Of a stretch of 64,000 nt of DNA, positions 1 through 9,200 are shown piece by piece (the stretch's first letter is position 1; each line of letters starts with the position of its first letter). Both the position numbers and the translations under genes were made by a program. The stretch is from contig QJPP01000438.1 of assembly GCA_003996215.1 (NCBI GenBank), forward strand, positions 372,001 through 436,000, in the 5' to 3' direction. The notes below the pieces were generated by a model. The model saw only the letters and a program-made list of their open reading frames with translations, made no database searches and had not been told where the DNA came from. This DNA is from Jaltomata sinuosa. Lineage: Eukaryota; Streptophyta; Magnoliopsida; Solanales; Solanaceae.

Positions 1-1119
1 GAAATGACAAGCATCTTGCAAGCTTGCCATTCGTCCCCAGTTGGAGGACATCATGCGGGTAATCGAACTGCCCGAAAAATCTTACAGTGTGGGTACTATT
101 GGCCGACAATCCAGAAAGATTCCTATGAATTTGCCAAGTGCTGTGATCAATGCCAACGAAGAGGAGCAATCTCTCGCCGACAAGAATTGCCCATGTCCAC
201 TATTTTGGAGGTTGAGTTGTTCGACGTATGGGGAATAGATTTCATGGGCCCTTTTGAAAGCTCTTATGGGAACCGTTACATCTTGGTAGCGGTGGATTAT
301 GTTTCAAAGTGGGTAGAGGCGGTTGCTTTGGCCGATAACGAAGGGAGAAGTGTGGTGGCATTTTTAAAAAGAAACATCTTTGCTCGGTTTGGCACCCCTC
401 GCACAATCATCAGTGATGGAGGTTCGCATTTTTGTAATAAGGTGTTCCGGGCTGCTCTAGCGAAATATGGAGTGAAGCAACACAAGGTAGCCACACCTTA
501 TCACCCCCAAACCAGTGGGCAAGTCGAGGTGTCAAACCGTGAAATTAAAGAAATCTTGGCAAAGTCTGTGAATGTGAACCAGCGAGATTGGGCAAGAAAG
601 CTGGATGACGCACTCTGGGTGTACCGAACAGCGTTTAAGACGCCAATAGGTATGTCTCCTTACCAATTTGTTTTTGGTAAAGCTTGTCACTTGCTCGTGG
701 AACTTGAGCACAAAGCCCTTTGGGCGCTCAAAAAGTTAAATCTCAGTTGGAGAGAGGCATCGGAACTAAGGTTGGAACAATTGAATGAGATGGACGAGTT
801 CCGATTGCGAGCATATGAGAGATCCGCTCTCTACAAGGAACGAATGAAGCTGTACCATGACAGGAAAATTGAGAAAAGGGAGTTCAAGGTTGGGGACTTG
901 GTATTGTTGTTCAACTCCAGGTTCAAATTATTTTCCGGGAAACTCAAATCCAAATGGTCCGGACCATTCAAAGTACACCAAGTGTTCCCATCCGGTGCAG
1001 TCGAACTCGAAAATAAAGATGGTGAGTTGTTCAAAGCCAATGGGCAGAGGGTAAAGCAATATCTGGGCCTCCCGGAGGAGGTACATGTTTTGTCTTTGGT
1101 GTATCTTGATGAAGTCTGA
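1..1119 (+). CDS. Athila pol, integrase part (5' end outside window)
   Basis: This is the C-terminal part of a gypsy polyprotein; the frame is open at base 1. Numbering from the Met at base 4, a HHCC zinc-binding region (CCDQCQ near residue 46) is followed by the DDE integrase core: Asp79 in GIDFMGPF, Asp138 in IISDGG and Glu174 in QVEVSNRE, with the canonical 35 residues between the last two. The C-terminal GDLVLLFNSRFK..WSGPFKV stretch is the usual gypsy GPY/F-type module. Integrase joins the cDNA copy to host DNA in the nucleus. No stop or frameshift is seen in this part. The call as integrase is firm; the family assignment comes from the flanking structure. Confidence 0.93.
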   Translation, partial: EMTSILQACHSSPVGGHHAGNRTARKILQCGYYWPTIQKDSYEFAKCCDQCQRRGAISRRQELPMSTILEVELFDVWGIDFMGPFESSYGNRYILVAVDYVSKWVEAVALADNEGRSVVAFLKRNIFARFGTPRTIISDGGSHFCNKVFRAALAKYGVKQHKVATPYHPQTSGQVEVSNREIKEILAKSVNVNQRDWARKLDDALWVYRTAFKTPIGMSPYQFVFGKACHLLVELEHKALWALKKLNLSWREASELRLEQLNEMDEFRLRAYERSALYKERMKLYHDRKIEKREFKVGDLVLLFNSRFKLFSGKLKSKWSGPFKVHQVFPSGAVELENKDGELFKANGQRVKQYLGLPEEVHVLSLVYLDEV

Positions 1120-2329
1120 GTAATCAAGACACCCGCGTTGTGCCGCGACGTTAAATCAGGCGCTGTATGGGAGGCAACCCATAGATTGTTGTTGTATTAT
1201 GGTCTTAGAAAGATTTGATTTGTTAGAATTGGTTAATTTGTGCGTTGAGTGTGCAGGTACAAAAAAGTGGAAGTAACAGCATGATTCTGTCTACGAGTGA
1301 CGGTTCCAGTTGACGGACCGTCACGCCTACGACGGCCCGTCACACGGACCGTCACATGTTGACAAATATTCATACCCACTGTTTGGTACTGACGGTATGA
1401 GTGACGGACCGTCACGGACTTGGTGGACCATCACTTCAGGCCGTCACCCACGAGACTCACAAGGGCTCACTGTCTAATTGTGATGCAGCACGTGACGGAC
1501 CGCCAAGTAGTTGACGGACCGTCACACCAGGCCACCGCATCAGGTAAGTTTTTTTTTATTTTGGGCGACCCGACCCAAAACCAAACCGACCCGCCCGGTT
1601 ATATATTAAATCATCTTCACCTTCATCCCACTCATATTATACTCTCAAGCTCCAACCCTCCATTAAAACAATAATCCTCTTCTCCCCAAGTTGGTCCACA
1701 ACCCGCTCCAAAGTCCCACATCCCCATTGTCCTTTCAAAGAAACCAACAAATTCCCGCTAGTTGTCCATCGGTTCATATAAATCAAAAGGGAATAGCGAT
1801 TTCTTCTCACTAACAAAATCAAGGTACGATTCTAAACTCTTCCTCGTTGAGATTATTTGAGTAGCATGAAGAAATACCGAAGGAAATTGTTGGGTTTGTA
1901 TATTTGTGAAATTGTGATAATGTAAATGTGGTTGGGTATGAGTGGTGTTGTTGTTTGAAATCGTAAATGTGACATGGGTGAAGTCTTGAGTAACCCATGA
2001 GCTTAAACACATGATGGGTGGTGACTTTGTAAATTCCCATAAAAAATGGGAAAACCTCAAATAGAGCACAAGGTGTTCGAGGAAATGCCTCAAAGAAAGT
2101 AAAAACCCGCTGCCCTAAAGTGACGGTTGGCATGACGGCCCGTCACACACGTGACTGCCCGTCATCCAAACCGTCAACATTAGACAGTTCACTGTCTTAA
2201 AGTGACGGCTGGTGTGGCGGTCCGTCACACCTGTGACTGACCGTCACCCAAACCGTCACTCCGAGACAGTGGGTATTAATTGAGTGTTTTCCTGTTCTCA
2301 TGTGTTTGAACTTGTTCACGTGCAGGTAC
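1120..2329 (+). other. Athila spacer between pol and env-like ORF
   Basis: No convincing coding region. Two clusters of TGACGG / CCGTCA motifs are present (about 1296-1530 and 2118-2265), the same motif that fills the upstream part of the LTR. The segment ends in a pyrimidine-containing stretch and TGCAG at 2321-2325, a plausible splice acceptor five bases before the ATG of the env-like ORF. A spliced subgenomic RNA for this ORF is an inference only. Confidence 0.6.
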
Positions 2330-3538
2330 ATGGCCCCCAAACAACAACCGCCTCGCGGTCAAGCACAAAAGAAGAAAGAAAAGATCGCTACAACTCGGAC
2401 CCTTATAGATGAATCGAGTAGCGATGAAGAAGCAGTTGCAGCCCCGACTTACCAGACTAGGCTATCCAAACGAAGAAACACCCAAGTCTCCCAGTCTGAA
2501 GAGGAGAGTGGGTCATCTAGCAGTAGGTCGGGGAGTGATAGTGGATCGGAAGAAAGTGGTAGCTCCAGCCCCAATCCGGAGGATGTAGGTGGTCCTGAAA
2601 CCACCAAAATTGCAGGGAGTGCACCCATGGATAGAGAATCGATCCGGTGGGCATTTAAGGATGCTCAGAAGCACTATCTTGACGGTCTTACCAAAACAAT
2701 GTCGAGAAGCCACAAAAGACCGATAGCTGAAGAAGTGCAAATCATGACCACGGATCTGCCTGAATACCCAGTTCTTCAGACACAGTTTCAGAGGTATCAG
2801 CTCGAGTGGATGAGCTCACCCCCGGGATTCTATTATCCAGAACTAGTCCGGGAATTCTATGCCAACTATTTGGCACTGTTGGAGAACAAATGTGAGCCAG
2901 GAAAAGGGGTTAAATCAGCACCAAGGCAGGACAGGGTACCGGTTTGGGGTAAACAAGTGAACATCTCCCGAGAAATGATTAACAGAGTCCTCTTTGGCCC
3001 TGAATACATCCCTCCACCTGATATGCCAGAGTTTCATGACAAGATTTCCAACGCCTACTCGCAGAGACCATGGTTAGCCCGAACACTGACTGATGGCTCA
3101 CCATCTTGGCTAACTCAGAGGGGACGGATATCGAAGCAATCACTAAGCTTCGTAACCAAGTTTTGGTGGGCGGTTGTGCGGTACAGGTTATTTCCAACAG
3201 GAGGAGACAATAATTTGGATGAGGGAAGAGCCATCCTTGTGGCAAGCTTGATAGCCGGGTACGTCATCAACTTCGGAATGATAATTGCAGACGAGATGCG
3301 GACCAGGGCCATAAAAACTACTTCTTCTTTGTCGTTCCCGTGTCTAGTCACTGAGTTATGCAGGCGTGCAGAGGTACCGATATGGGATGGTATTGATAAG
3401 CAAGTGACAGCGTCATCAAAGCAAAATATTGACAAATCAAAGGATGACACTAAGTTTGAAATGAGGATTCATAAGCCTCAGATCTTCGAAGAGCCAACCA
3501 CAACCACCTCCGAGGCAACCGACACCCATCAGGCATAG
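2330..3538 (+). CDS. Athila env-like ORF, N-terminal part (putative plant transposon protein domain)
   Basis: About 402 residues from the ATG at 2330, chosen over the upstream Met at 2300 because the upstream stretch contains the acceptor-like TGCAG. The N-terminus is basic (KQQPPRGQAQKKKEK), then a long Ser/Glu/Asp-rich low-complexity segment, then a folded region with WMSSPPGFYYPELVREFYANY and WLTQRGRISKQSLSF. This matches the plant retroelement protein often annotated as 'putative plant transposon protein domain' that follows integrase in Athila-like elements. No transmembrane segment is evident. The stop at 3536-3538 is followed two bases later by the next ORF in another frame, so the two are probably one ORF split by an indel. 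Function is unknown. Confidence 0.7.
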   Translation: MAPKQQPPRGQAQKKKEKIATTRTLIDESSSDEEAVAAPTYQTRLSKRRNTQVSQSEEESGSSSSRSGSDSGSEESGSSSPNPEDVGGPETTKIAGSAPMDRESIRWAFKDAQKHYLDGLTKTMSRSHKRPIAEEVQIMTTDLPEYPVLQTQFQRYQLEWMSSPPGFYYPELVREFYANYLALLENKCEPGKGVKSAPRQDRVPVWGKQVNISREMINRVLFGPEYIPPPDMPEFHDKISNAYSQRPWLARTLTDGSPSWLTQRGRISKQSLSFVTKFWWAVVRYRLFPTGGDNNLDEGRAILVASLIAGYVINFGMIIADEMRTRAIKTTSSLSFPCLVTELCRRAEVPIWDGIDKQVTASSKQNIDKSKDDTKFEMRIHKPQIFEEPTTTTSEATDTHQA

Positions 3539-3540
3539 AA

Positions 3541-4218
3541 ATGCCACTTGCGATGTTTGATCCGAAAACTTCACAGACAACGAGAGCTACTGCTGAAAGC
3601 TCTGGCACTGCGGCAAGGCCTCCTCTACCACCAGAATATCACATGAACCCCCGAAATTTTGCTAAAATGGTGCAAAAGCAGAAACAGTTGGATAAACATA
3701 TTGCCGCTTGGACGGACTTGTTCAAACCCACCATTGATGAAGCAATACGGGAGGCTCTGAAGCCATTTGAGGGGCTGCGCGCAAGGGTCGATGCGATGGA
3801 AACCCGGATGGATGCAAGGCTAAACGAAATGAGCATCCCGGACCTGGCAAGATTTGAGGTGGAACTAAAGAAGGTGAAAAATGATATCACAGTCCTCAAG
3901 CAAGAAAAAGCACTTTATGAGGAGACTTCGGAGTTCGTGGACTTGGACGAAGAAACCACGATAGTGGATTTGATGGGTCGGCCACTGAAAATTAATGAAC
4001 CCCAAGCAGGTGAAAGTGGGGTAAAGAAGTCAAAGAAGAGGAAGCAAAAAAAGATATCAGCTGAGGAGGACGAGTTAGAGGTTGCGCAGCAACGGTCGGT
4101 AGTAGATGAGCAGCTGCGACAGGAAAGAGTGTGTGCCCAAGCAGGTGGGGCATCATCCAGTGCAGTACCGGAGTCTGAAAGGACTCCAGATGTTGATGAG
4201 CCGCATACGGAAACCTAG
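3541..4218 (+). CDS. Athila env-like ORF, C-terminal part (coiled coil)
   Basis: 225 residues. After a Pro-rich start (RPPLPPEYHMNPR) comes a long heptad-like helix (about residues 40-130: KQLDKHIAAW, RARVDAMETRMDARLNEM, VELKKVKNDITVLKQEKALYEE), then a Lys-rich patch (KKSKKRKQKK) that could act as a nuclear or nucleic-acid-binding signal, and an acidic tail. It starts in a different frame two bases after the stop of the preceding ORF. I read it as the C-terminal half of that protein, separated by a frameshift near 3530. A separate protein cannot be excluded. No known enzyme motif. Confidence 0.6.
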   Translation: MPLAMFDPKTSQTTRATAESSGTAARPPLPPEYHMNPRNFAKMVQKQKQLDKHIAAWTDLFKPTIDEAIREALKPFEGLRARVDAMETRMDARLNEMSIPDLARFEVELKKVKNDITVLKQEKALYEETSEFVDLDEETTIVDLMGRPLKINEPQAGESGVKKSKKRKQKKISAEEDELEVAQQRSVVDEQLRQERVCAQAGGASSSAVPESERTPDVDEPHTET

Positions 4219-5634
4219 GTTTCCCAGGTACCCCTATGCCTTTATTCTGAATATCTGTTTCTTTGAGCATTGAGGACAATGCTAAATTCTTTTGTTAGGG
4301 GTAGGAGTACTACCACCGGAGGTTTTTGTTGTCGTGTTTCTTTTTCTCCGGTGTGCTATCTAGTAGAACCAACATGTTTAGGTTGTCGTTTAAATTTTGG
4401 TTGTGTTTTGATGTCTATAGCAAGCATGGCTTTTTGAAAGATGAACTGAAAGGATCCCCCTCTGAAAAAGTTGATTTTGTACTTATGTTTGAAACAATTG
4501 ACTGTTCTGGATCCTTGAATGTCATTGTGTGGTTATGATTGTAATAATTATGCTTAAGCCGAGCTGATGTTTTGATAGTTGGTAGTGGTATGGTTTTTTG
4601 GTGCCAAGTGTGTGTGAGCTTATTGTTATAAACTCTTACTCTGTGCATGCATCTAGAACTTGCCCGGTCTATTTTGTAAAGTTTGAAGTTGGTTGCTTAG
4701 AAAAGGATCTCAGGCCCTTTTTGTGTGCAGTCCACTTAGCCTATAAGACCGTCCAAATGCAAATAATCCCTTGATCCCTGTTTGAGCCATAATTGACCCT
4801 ATTCTTTCAATAACCTATCACCGTTTTTTTTTAACTTTGAATCCCTATCTTGGCCCTGGTCCTTCCTTGGACATCGTGCACCTCAACTCAGGCAATCAGC
4901 CTAAGTTGAGGGTGGCTACTATAGAGGTAAATGATAAGAAAAATAGGATGAATAAGATTGGTTGTGGATAGAATGAAAATTTCAGGTGTGTGCCTAAGAA
5001 AAGAAAGAAAAAGAAACGAAAAAGAAAAAAAAAATTGTCAAAAGAAAGAGGCCGCACCTGTAGCTAGAAAGAAGGGAATAAAAAGGTGAATAAGGATGGA
5101 CGAAGTAAAGTTAAGTGGAAATAGTAGGTCAGTGATTCCAAGGAGGGTTTAGTCACTATTCCCTAAATGTATCCTACCTGCACCCGAAGCCTCATTACAA
5201 GCCAAAACAAGTCCTGTAGTGATCCTGAGCGGCTTTCTGAAAAACTGAAATAGAATAGCAAGGGCAAGCTTATGGCATCGCATGTGCATTGTTTGAAATC
5301 GTTTGTGAGTGTGAGCGCCTTACCTAGTCCCAAATCTTGTGTGTGAGACTTCTTTGTGGTGAGGGCACCAAGATCTCTGTATTATCAATTGACTGTTGGG
5401 ATAGCTATTAGTGTGTATGTAGAATATTCTATCATATCGGAATGACATGTTTGGATCCTTGCAAGTTAGCGTTTCATACATTTGTGTGCTACCGGGGGGC
5501 TTGATTTAAATTGAATAAGCTGTTGAATGGCCATGATTTGCTAGTGACACGTGTTTGTTTTCTTAGTTGAGTCGTCTTTTTGTTTTTGTTGTCATGTTGC
5601 TTGAGGACAAGCGAACGTTTTAAGTTGAGGGTGT
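4219..5634 (+). other. Athila 3' untranslated region with polypurine tract
   Basis: No supported coding region. The stretch is A/T-rich, with a purine run near 5000-5035. The motif AAGTTGAGGGTG occurs twice: near 4903, and at about 5622-5633 directly before the LTR. The second copy is placed correctly to prime plus-strand DNA synthesis; the first may be an internal duplicate. Confidence 0.65.
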
Positions 5635-5802
5635 TGATGTGCCGCCATTCTACGGCACATTTGACTCCTTTAACTAAGAATAATCGTGAGTTTTCAAGCA
5701 ACCGTTGTCGTTTTTGATGTTTTTATGTTGTATTTGCAGGAAATGTAGACAAGGATAAAAAGGAAGTAAAAATACTCAAGCTAAGTAACAAGGGTTGGGC
5801 TT

Positions 5803-6133
5803 GACGGAGGACCTGACGGCTCGTCACATAGGTGACTGACCGTCAGGAGAGCCACCAAACCTGACATCAGCTAAAGGAGTCACTGGATAGCGGCGACGGT
5901 TGGCACGACGGCCCGTCACACCTATGACTGACCGTCAGCCAAGCCGTCAAGTGGGAGCTCAAGGAGAGCCTGCACTGGATAGCAGCGACGGTTGGCGTGA
6001 CGGCCCGTCACATGGGTGACTGACCGTCAGCCAAGACGTCAAGTCAGAGCTAAAAGATGGCATGCACTGGATAGTGGCGACGGCAGGGAGTGACGGCCCG
6101 TCACAGTGGCGACGGTCCGTCAGGCGACTCGTC
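5803..6133 (+). repeat. TGACGGNCCGTCA motif array in LTR U3, about 91 bp tandem period
   Basis: A GC-rich block in an otherwise A/T-rich LTR. The unit starting CACTGGATAGCGGCGACGG recurs at about 5881, 5973 and 6064, so the period is about 91 bp. Each unit carries the dyad TGACGGCCCGTCAC plus further TGACNGACCGTCAG and GCCGTCAAG motifs. The array ends about 60 bp upstream of the TATA box at 6189. TGACG is the core site of plant TGA-type bZIP factors; an enhancer role is inference. Confidence 0.75.
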
Positions 6134-6188
6134 AAACGCGACGCGGGATTCCGAAAATTCTATTTTTGGACTTTATTTCCTGGACTAC

Positions 6189-6195
6189 TATAAAT
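6189..6195 (+). promoter_or_regulatory. Athila 3' LTR TATA box
   Basis: TATAAAT in the context ACTATAAATACC, matched at the equivalent position in the other Athila LTR (61978). It should set the U3/R border about 30 bp downstream. Confidence 0.6.
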
Positions 6196-7282
6196 ACCAT
6201 GTGTTAGGTTTATTTTATTATTCATTACCCAATCGTTCTACGATATTTTTGAGCGAGTTTTTAAGAGGAAAACACGACACAATTCGTTGTTCTTCTCCTT
6301 CTTGATCGTTCTTGGGATTTTAGCTTCTTGTTCTTGGATAATTGAAGCTTGTGTTCATATATTGTAAGAATCTCTTCTTTCTATTATGAATATGATTTTC
6401 TTCTCTTCTCCTAATAGCATGAGTAACTAACTTCCCACAACTAGGGTTGTGGGAGCCATGGCGAAAGTAGCAAGATAGATTCCGGGTAGCGTAGGGTTCA
6501 ATCTTTATGTTGTCACGTTGTTAATCATTCATTATTAACGTTTTCTAGTGGTTGCAAACATTAGAACATCCCTAGGTTTAATTTGCTTGAGTAAAGAGAT
6601 TAAAACCGGGAAAGTTGATTAACTACGAGGATTCGAGACTACCAACTCTCGTCTTATGATTAATGCTGTAACTAGATTAATCTACTTGATGTTTTAGGAT
6701 TGAAATAAGCAAGCTCACCTTTTCAAGTTCGAGAGAATTGAAAATGAAATTCGTCTAATTGGTTGAGAAACGTTTAGATGATACCATTAATTCAATCACA
6801 TCGTGACATGCATATAGAAAGAACCCGGTTAAGCTTTGAGTCGACATTGTTACGACGCCATGGTGAACACTTCCCTAGTTCACTCTCATATTGATAATTA
6901 ATCGTACATTATTATTTGCTTTGATCAAATATTGTTCACACAAACCCCCCTATTTACCGGAAACTATTGATTACTAGTCATCTAATTCACTAACGACTTA
7001 ATTTGCACCTTATTCCCTGTGGGATCGACCCCAACCTCTGTTAGGTTCTATATTTGACGACGACCGCTTACGCTTCGTAATTGGAGTTGTAATTTGGGCG
7101 TATCAATAGTAGGTAATCGAGTGTTGTCTGCATTGTTTATTACTCTCCTGTTATCTTAGTCTTCAATTTTATTGTCTCATTGGTTTCGATTACCATATTA
7201 ATTATTGTTGTTAATGTTCTTCTCAATTGTTTCAATATGGATTCTTCACTATTGTACTTGCTTTACATACTTGATTTTTATG

Positions 7283-7408
7283 ATGCTTTACTCGGCTCTC
7301 GAGGGTCTATCGAAAACAACCTCAATAGCTTCACAAGGTAGGTAAGGCTCCATACACACCACCCTCCTCAGACCCCACTTGTGGGATTACACTAAGTATG
7401 TTGTTGTT
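7283..7408 (+). mobile_element. RTE-LINE-type 3' tail fragment
   Basis: Contains CTCGAGGGTCTATCG, CTCAGACCCCACTTGTGGG and a terminal ATGTTGTTGTT, matching the last about 130 bp of the RTE LINE at 18099-22199. It is diverged and 5'-truncated. It could be the tail of a SINE that borrows the LINE 3' end; no tRNA-like head is visible. Confidence 0.65.
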
Positions 7409-7729
7409 AATGATGTGAAACCTCAGTTTGAGGGAGAAAGCGTTTATACTTGAACAACTTAGACCGAGTCAATTTTTGACTTAAACATAAGTGTAGTCCA
7501 AGTATGATAATGTATCTACGGAAACAAATCACCATTCACAAGGCATATATTACCGATCACACAAATAATTGACTTCCAAAGAAAAGTATTAAAAAAGTTA
7601 AATGTAGCTACATGCATTCAGAACATCCAATTTTTTCTTGTAAATGCATTAAAATATATTTAAAAAAGAAGAGAATTCAAAATTAGAAGAGACAAGGTTT
7701 CATCATGATCCTATAATCCTACTTATGAT

Positions 7730-7850
7730 CTATGTTGCTCAGACTCTCCAATAATGTTGCCGCACCTGTGTTGGATCCTCCAAAATTGTACTACTTTTGA
7801 AGGATCCGACATGCACCCGACAACATTTTTGAAGAGTCCGAGCAACATAG
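7730..7850. mobile_element. hAT-like MITE, 121 bp
   Basis: Begins CTATGTTGCTCAGACTC and ends GAGTCCGAGCAACATAG: terminal inverted repeats of about 20 bp or more. Flanks CTTATGAT / CTTATACA share the first five of eight bases. Two other copies in the window are also exactly 121 bp (9886-10006, 28418-28538). Confidence 0.85.
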
Positions 7851-7906
7851 CTTATACAATATGATCCTATGAAATTGTACTAGTTCCTCTACAGTTTTAT
7901 TATAAT

Positions 7907-8352
7907 CTATGTTGCTCGGACTCGGGTGCAAGTGTCCGATACGGAGGCGGATATAGAGGTTGGACCCTTCCTGATATAAATTTTAAGATTCGGGGGTACG
8001 GATACGGGTGCGGGATTCAACTAAAAAATAATTAAAATATCTTAAAGTAGAGTTATATGTCTAAATTATGAGACATTATGTGAAAAACTTACAAGGTATT
8101 CTGAGGAGAAGAGAGCCCCATAAGGAGATAAAAGGAAATGTACAACCATGGAAATTTTTATTTACAAGCTATTCAATTTTCTTCAATTTCACCCTAGCTT
8201 TTGTTTTGATTAGAAAGATCATTGTTCCCGAATTTCTCCGACAATTTTGGTCAAAGTACCCAAAATCAGTTCACCAAATCCTGTACGGATCCCACACCCA
8301 CGTCATGTCAACCCAGATGCGGCACCGAAAGTAAAGAGCCAGAGCAACTTAG
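7907..8352. mobile_element. hAT-like MITE, 446 bp class
   Basis: Starts CTATGTTGCTCGGACTCGGGTG and ends CAGAGCAACTTAG. The flanks ATTATAAT (7899-7906) and ATTATAAC (8353-8360) form an 8 bp target duplication with one mismatch, which points to the hAT superfamily. The interior differs from the 121 bp class and contains TTCGGGGGTACGGATACGGGTGCGGG, shared with 16000-16627. The short ORF inside it looks accidental. Confidence 0.85.
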
Positions 8353-8360
8353 ATTATAAC

Positions 8361-9106
8361 CTTACTTTGAGCATACATTTTCAGATCCTAGAAGCAATCC
8401 AGATCTTTCAGGAACTAGAATCCTAAGATCATACAGTTCTATGATCCAGCTTGTGATTTTGACAACCTAGAACTTTACTTGTAATTACTTGGTGAAAATA
8501 AGTTCATAGACATTCTTTCAATTGTTTGACTCAAAACAACAATGTGGTTTATAAATGCATATAACATGAAATAACTTTGGCTAGATGGTCAAGACAAAGA
8601 TTTGAAAAAGAAAAAGTATGATACACAACATGTGCCCTATATAGAATGATAAGCCGGAATCACCATAAGAAACCTGGAGTCTAGTTATGAGGCCTTCTCA
8701 TTGCAGAACAGTATTTGCAAGGATTTAGTCCAAGTGCAAACAATACATGTCCTAATTGTGCTAGGCAAACTAAATTTGAACGAGTAGCTACTATAACTAT
8801 TAAGGTGGATTTAATTGAAAGGACTTTCTCTTCTCACTTGAACATTTCGAAGAACATAAACGAGTTAAAATTGATCCAGCTGTATGGACAAAGGATCTAG
8901 TAACGTAAAGGATGTGGGAGAACTTTTCTCAAGATGTACACACCCCAGCACTTTTTTCTGTGTATTTGAATCTAACTACCTGATTAAAACTTAGGTTTGA
9001 TAAAACCACAGATATACAAGATAAGTTAACTATTATGTTTTTTTTTCTTTTTGAGGTGGGCGGGAATGGGGGATAGAGAGACAACGAAGAGGATGAATGC
9101 ACATAC
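8361..9106. other. DPE2 last intron, proximal part
   Basis: A/T-rich sequence downstream of exon 21. No exon, RNA gene or recognisable mobile element is seen. The expected last DPE2 exon was looked for on the minus strand here and in 7106-7730 and not found. Confidence 0.5.
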
Positions 9107-9200
9107 GGTATCGCCAGTAATGTTTTGGGTTTGTTGGATCATTGATAGTCTCTTCCATTGCAGGCCGCGTTGTGTAATCTTCTTTGAGTGCTAGCAAATC
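9107..9200 (-). CDS. DPE2: DPE2 exon 21 (last one visible)
   Basis: 94 bp. Encodes DLLALKEDYTTRPAMEETIN and DPTNPKHYWRY plus one base. Acceptor AACAG, donor GTATGT, so a further exon starting RVHVT... is required. None is recognisable between 7106 and 9106. Confidence 0.93.

Larger units (their letters stand above)
1..7105 (+). mobile_element. Athila-type Ty3/gypsy retrotransposon (copy 1), 3' part
   Basis: The window opens inside this element. Seen in order: integrase, a 1.2 kb spacer with TGACGG/CCGTCA motifs, two env-like ORFs, a long 3' untranslated region, a polypurine tract and a 3' LTR beginning TGATGTGCC and ending GTATCA. The LTR is closely related to the complete 5' LTR at 61532-62933, whose adjacent primer-binding site fits tRNA-Asp, as is usual for Athila. 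An extra ORF between integrase and 3' LTR is also typical of the Athila lineage. The 5' LTR, gag, protease and reverse transcriptase must lie left of the window. The element sits about 2 kb downstream of the last visible DPE2 exon, on the opposite strand, so it may lie in the last DPE2 intron or beyond the gene. Confidence 0.9.
5635..7105 (+). repeat. Athila copy 1, 3' LTR (1471 bp)
   Basis: Starts TGATGTGCCGCC directly after a polypurine tract and ends GCGTATCA, giving TGAT...ATCA ends. It aligns along most of its length with the LTR at 61532-62933, which is followed by a tRNA-Asp primer-binding site. A TATAAATACC box lies at 6189. The R/U5 part contains the strongly conserved block GGTTGTGGGAGCCATGG and TTGACGACGACCGCTTACG. 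The five bases after the LTR (ATAGT) should be one half of the target-site duplication; the other half lies outside the window. Confidence 0.9.

Noticed and set aside
8068..8334. 88-codon frame
   Set aside because: Contained in the 446 bp hAT MITE; not conserved in the other large copy.
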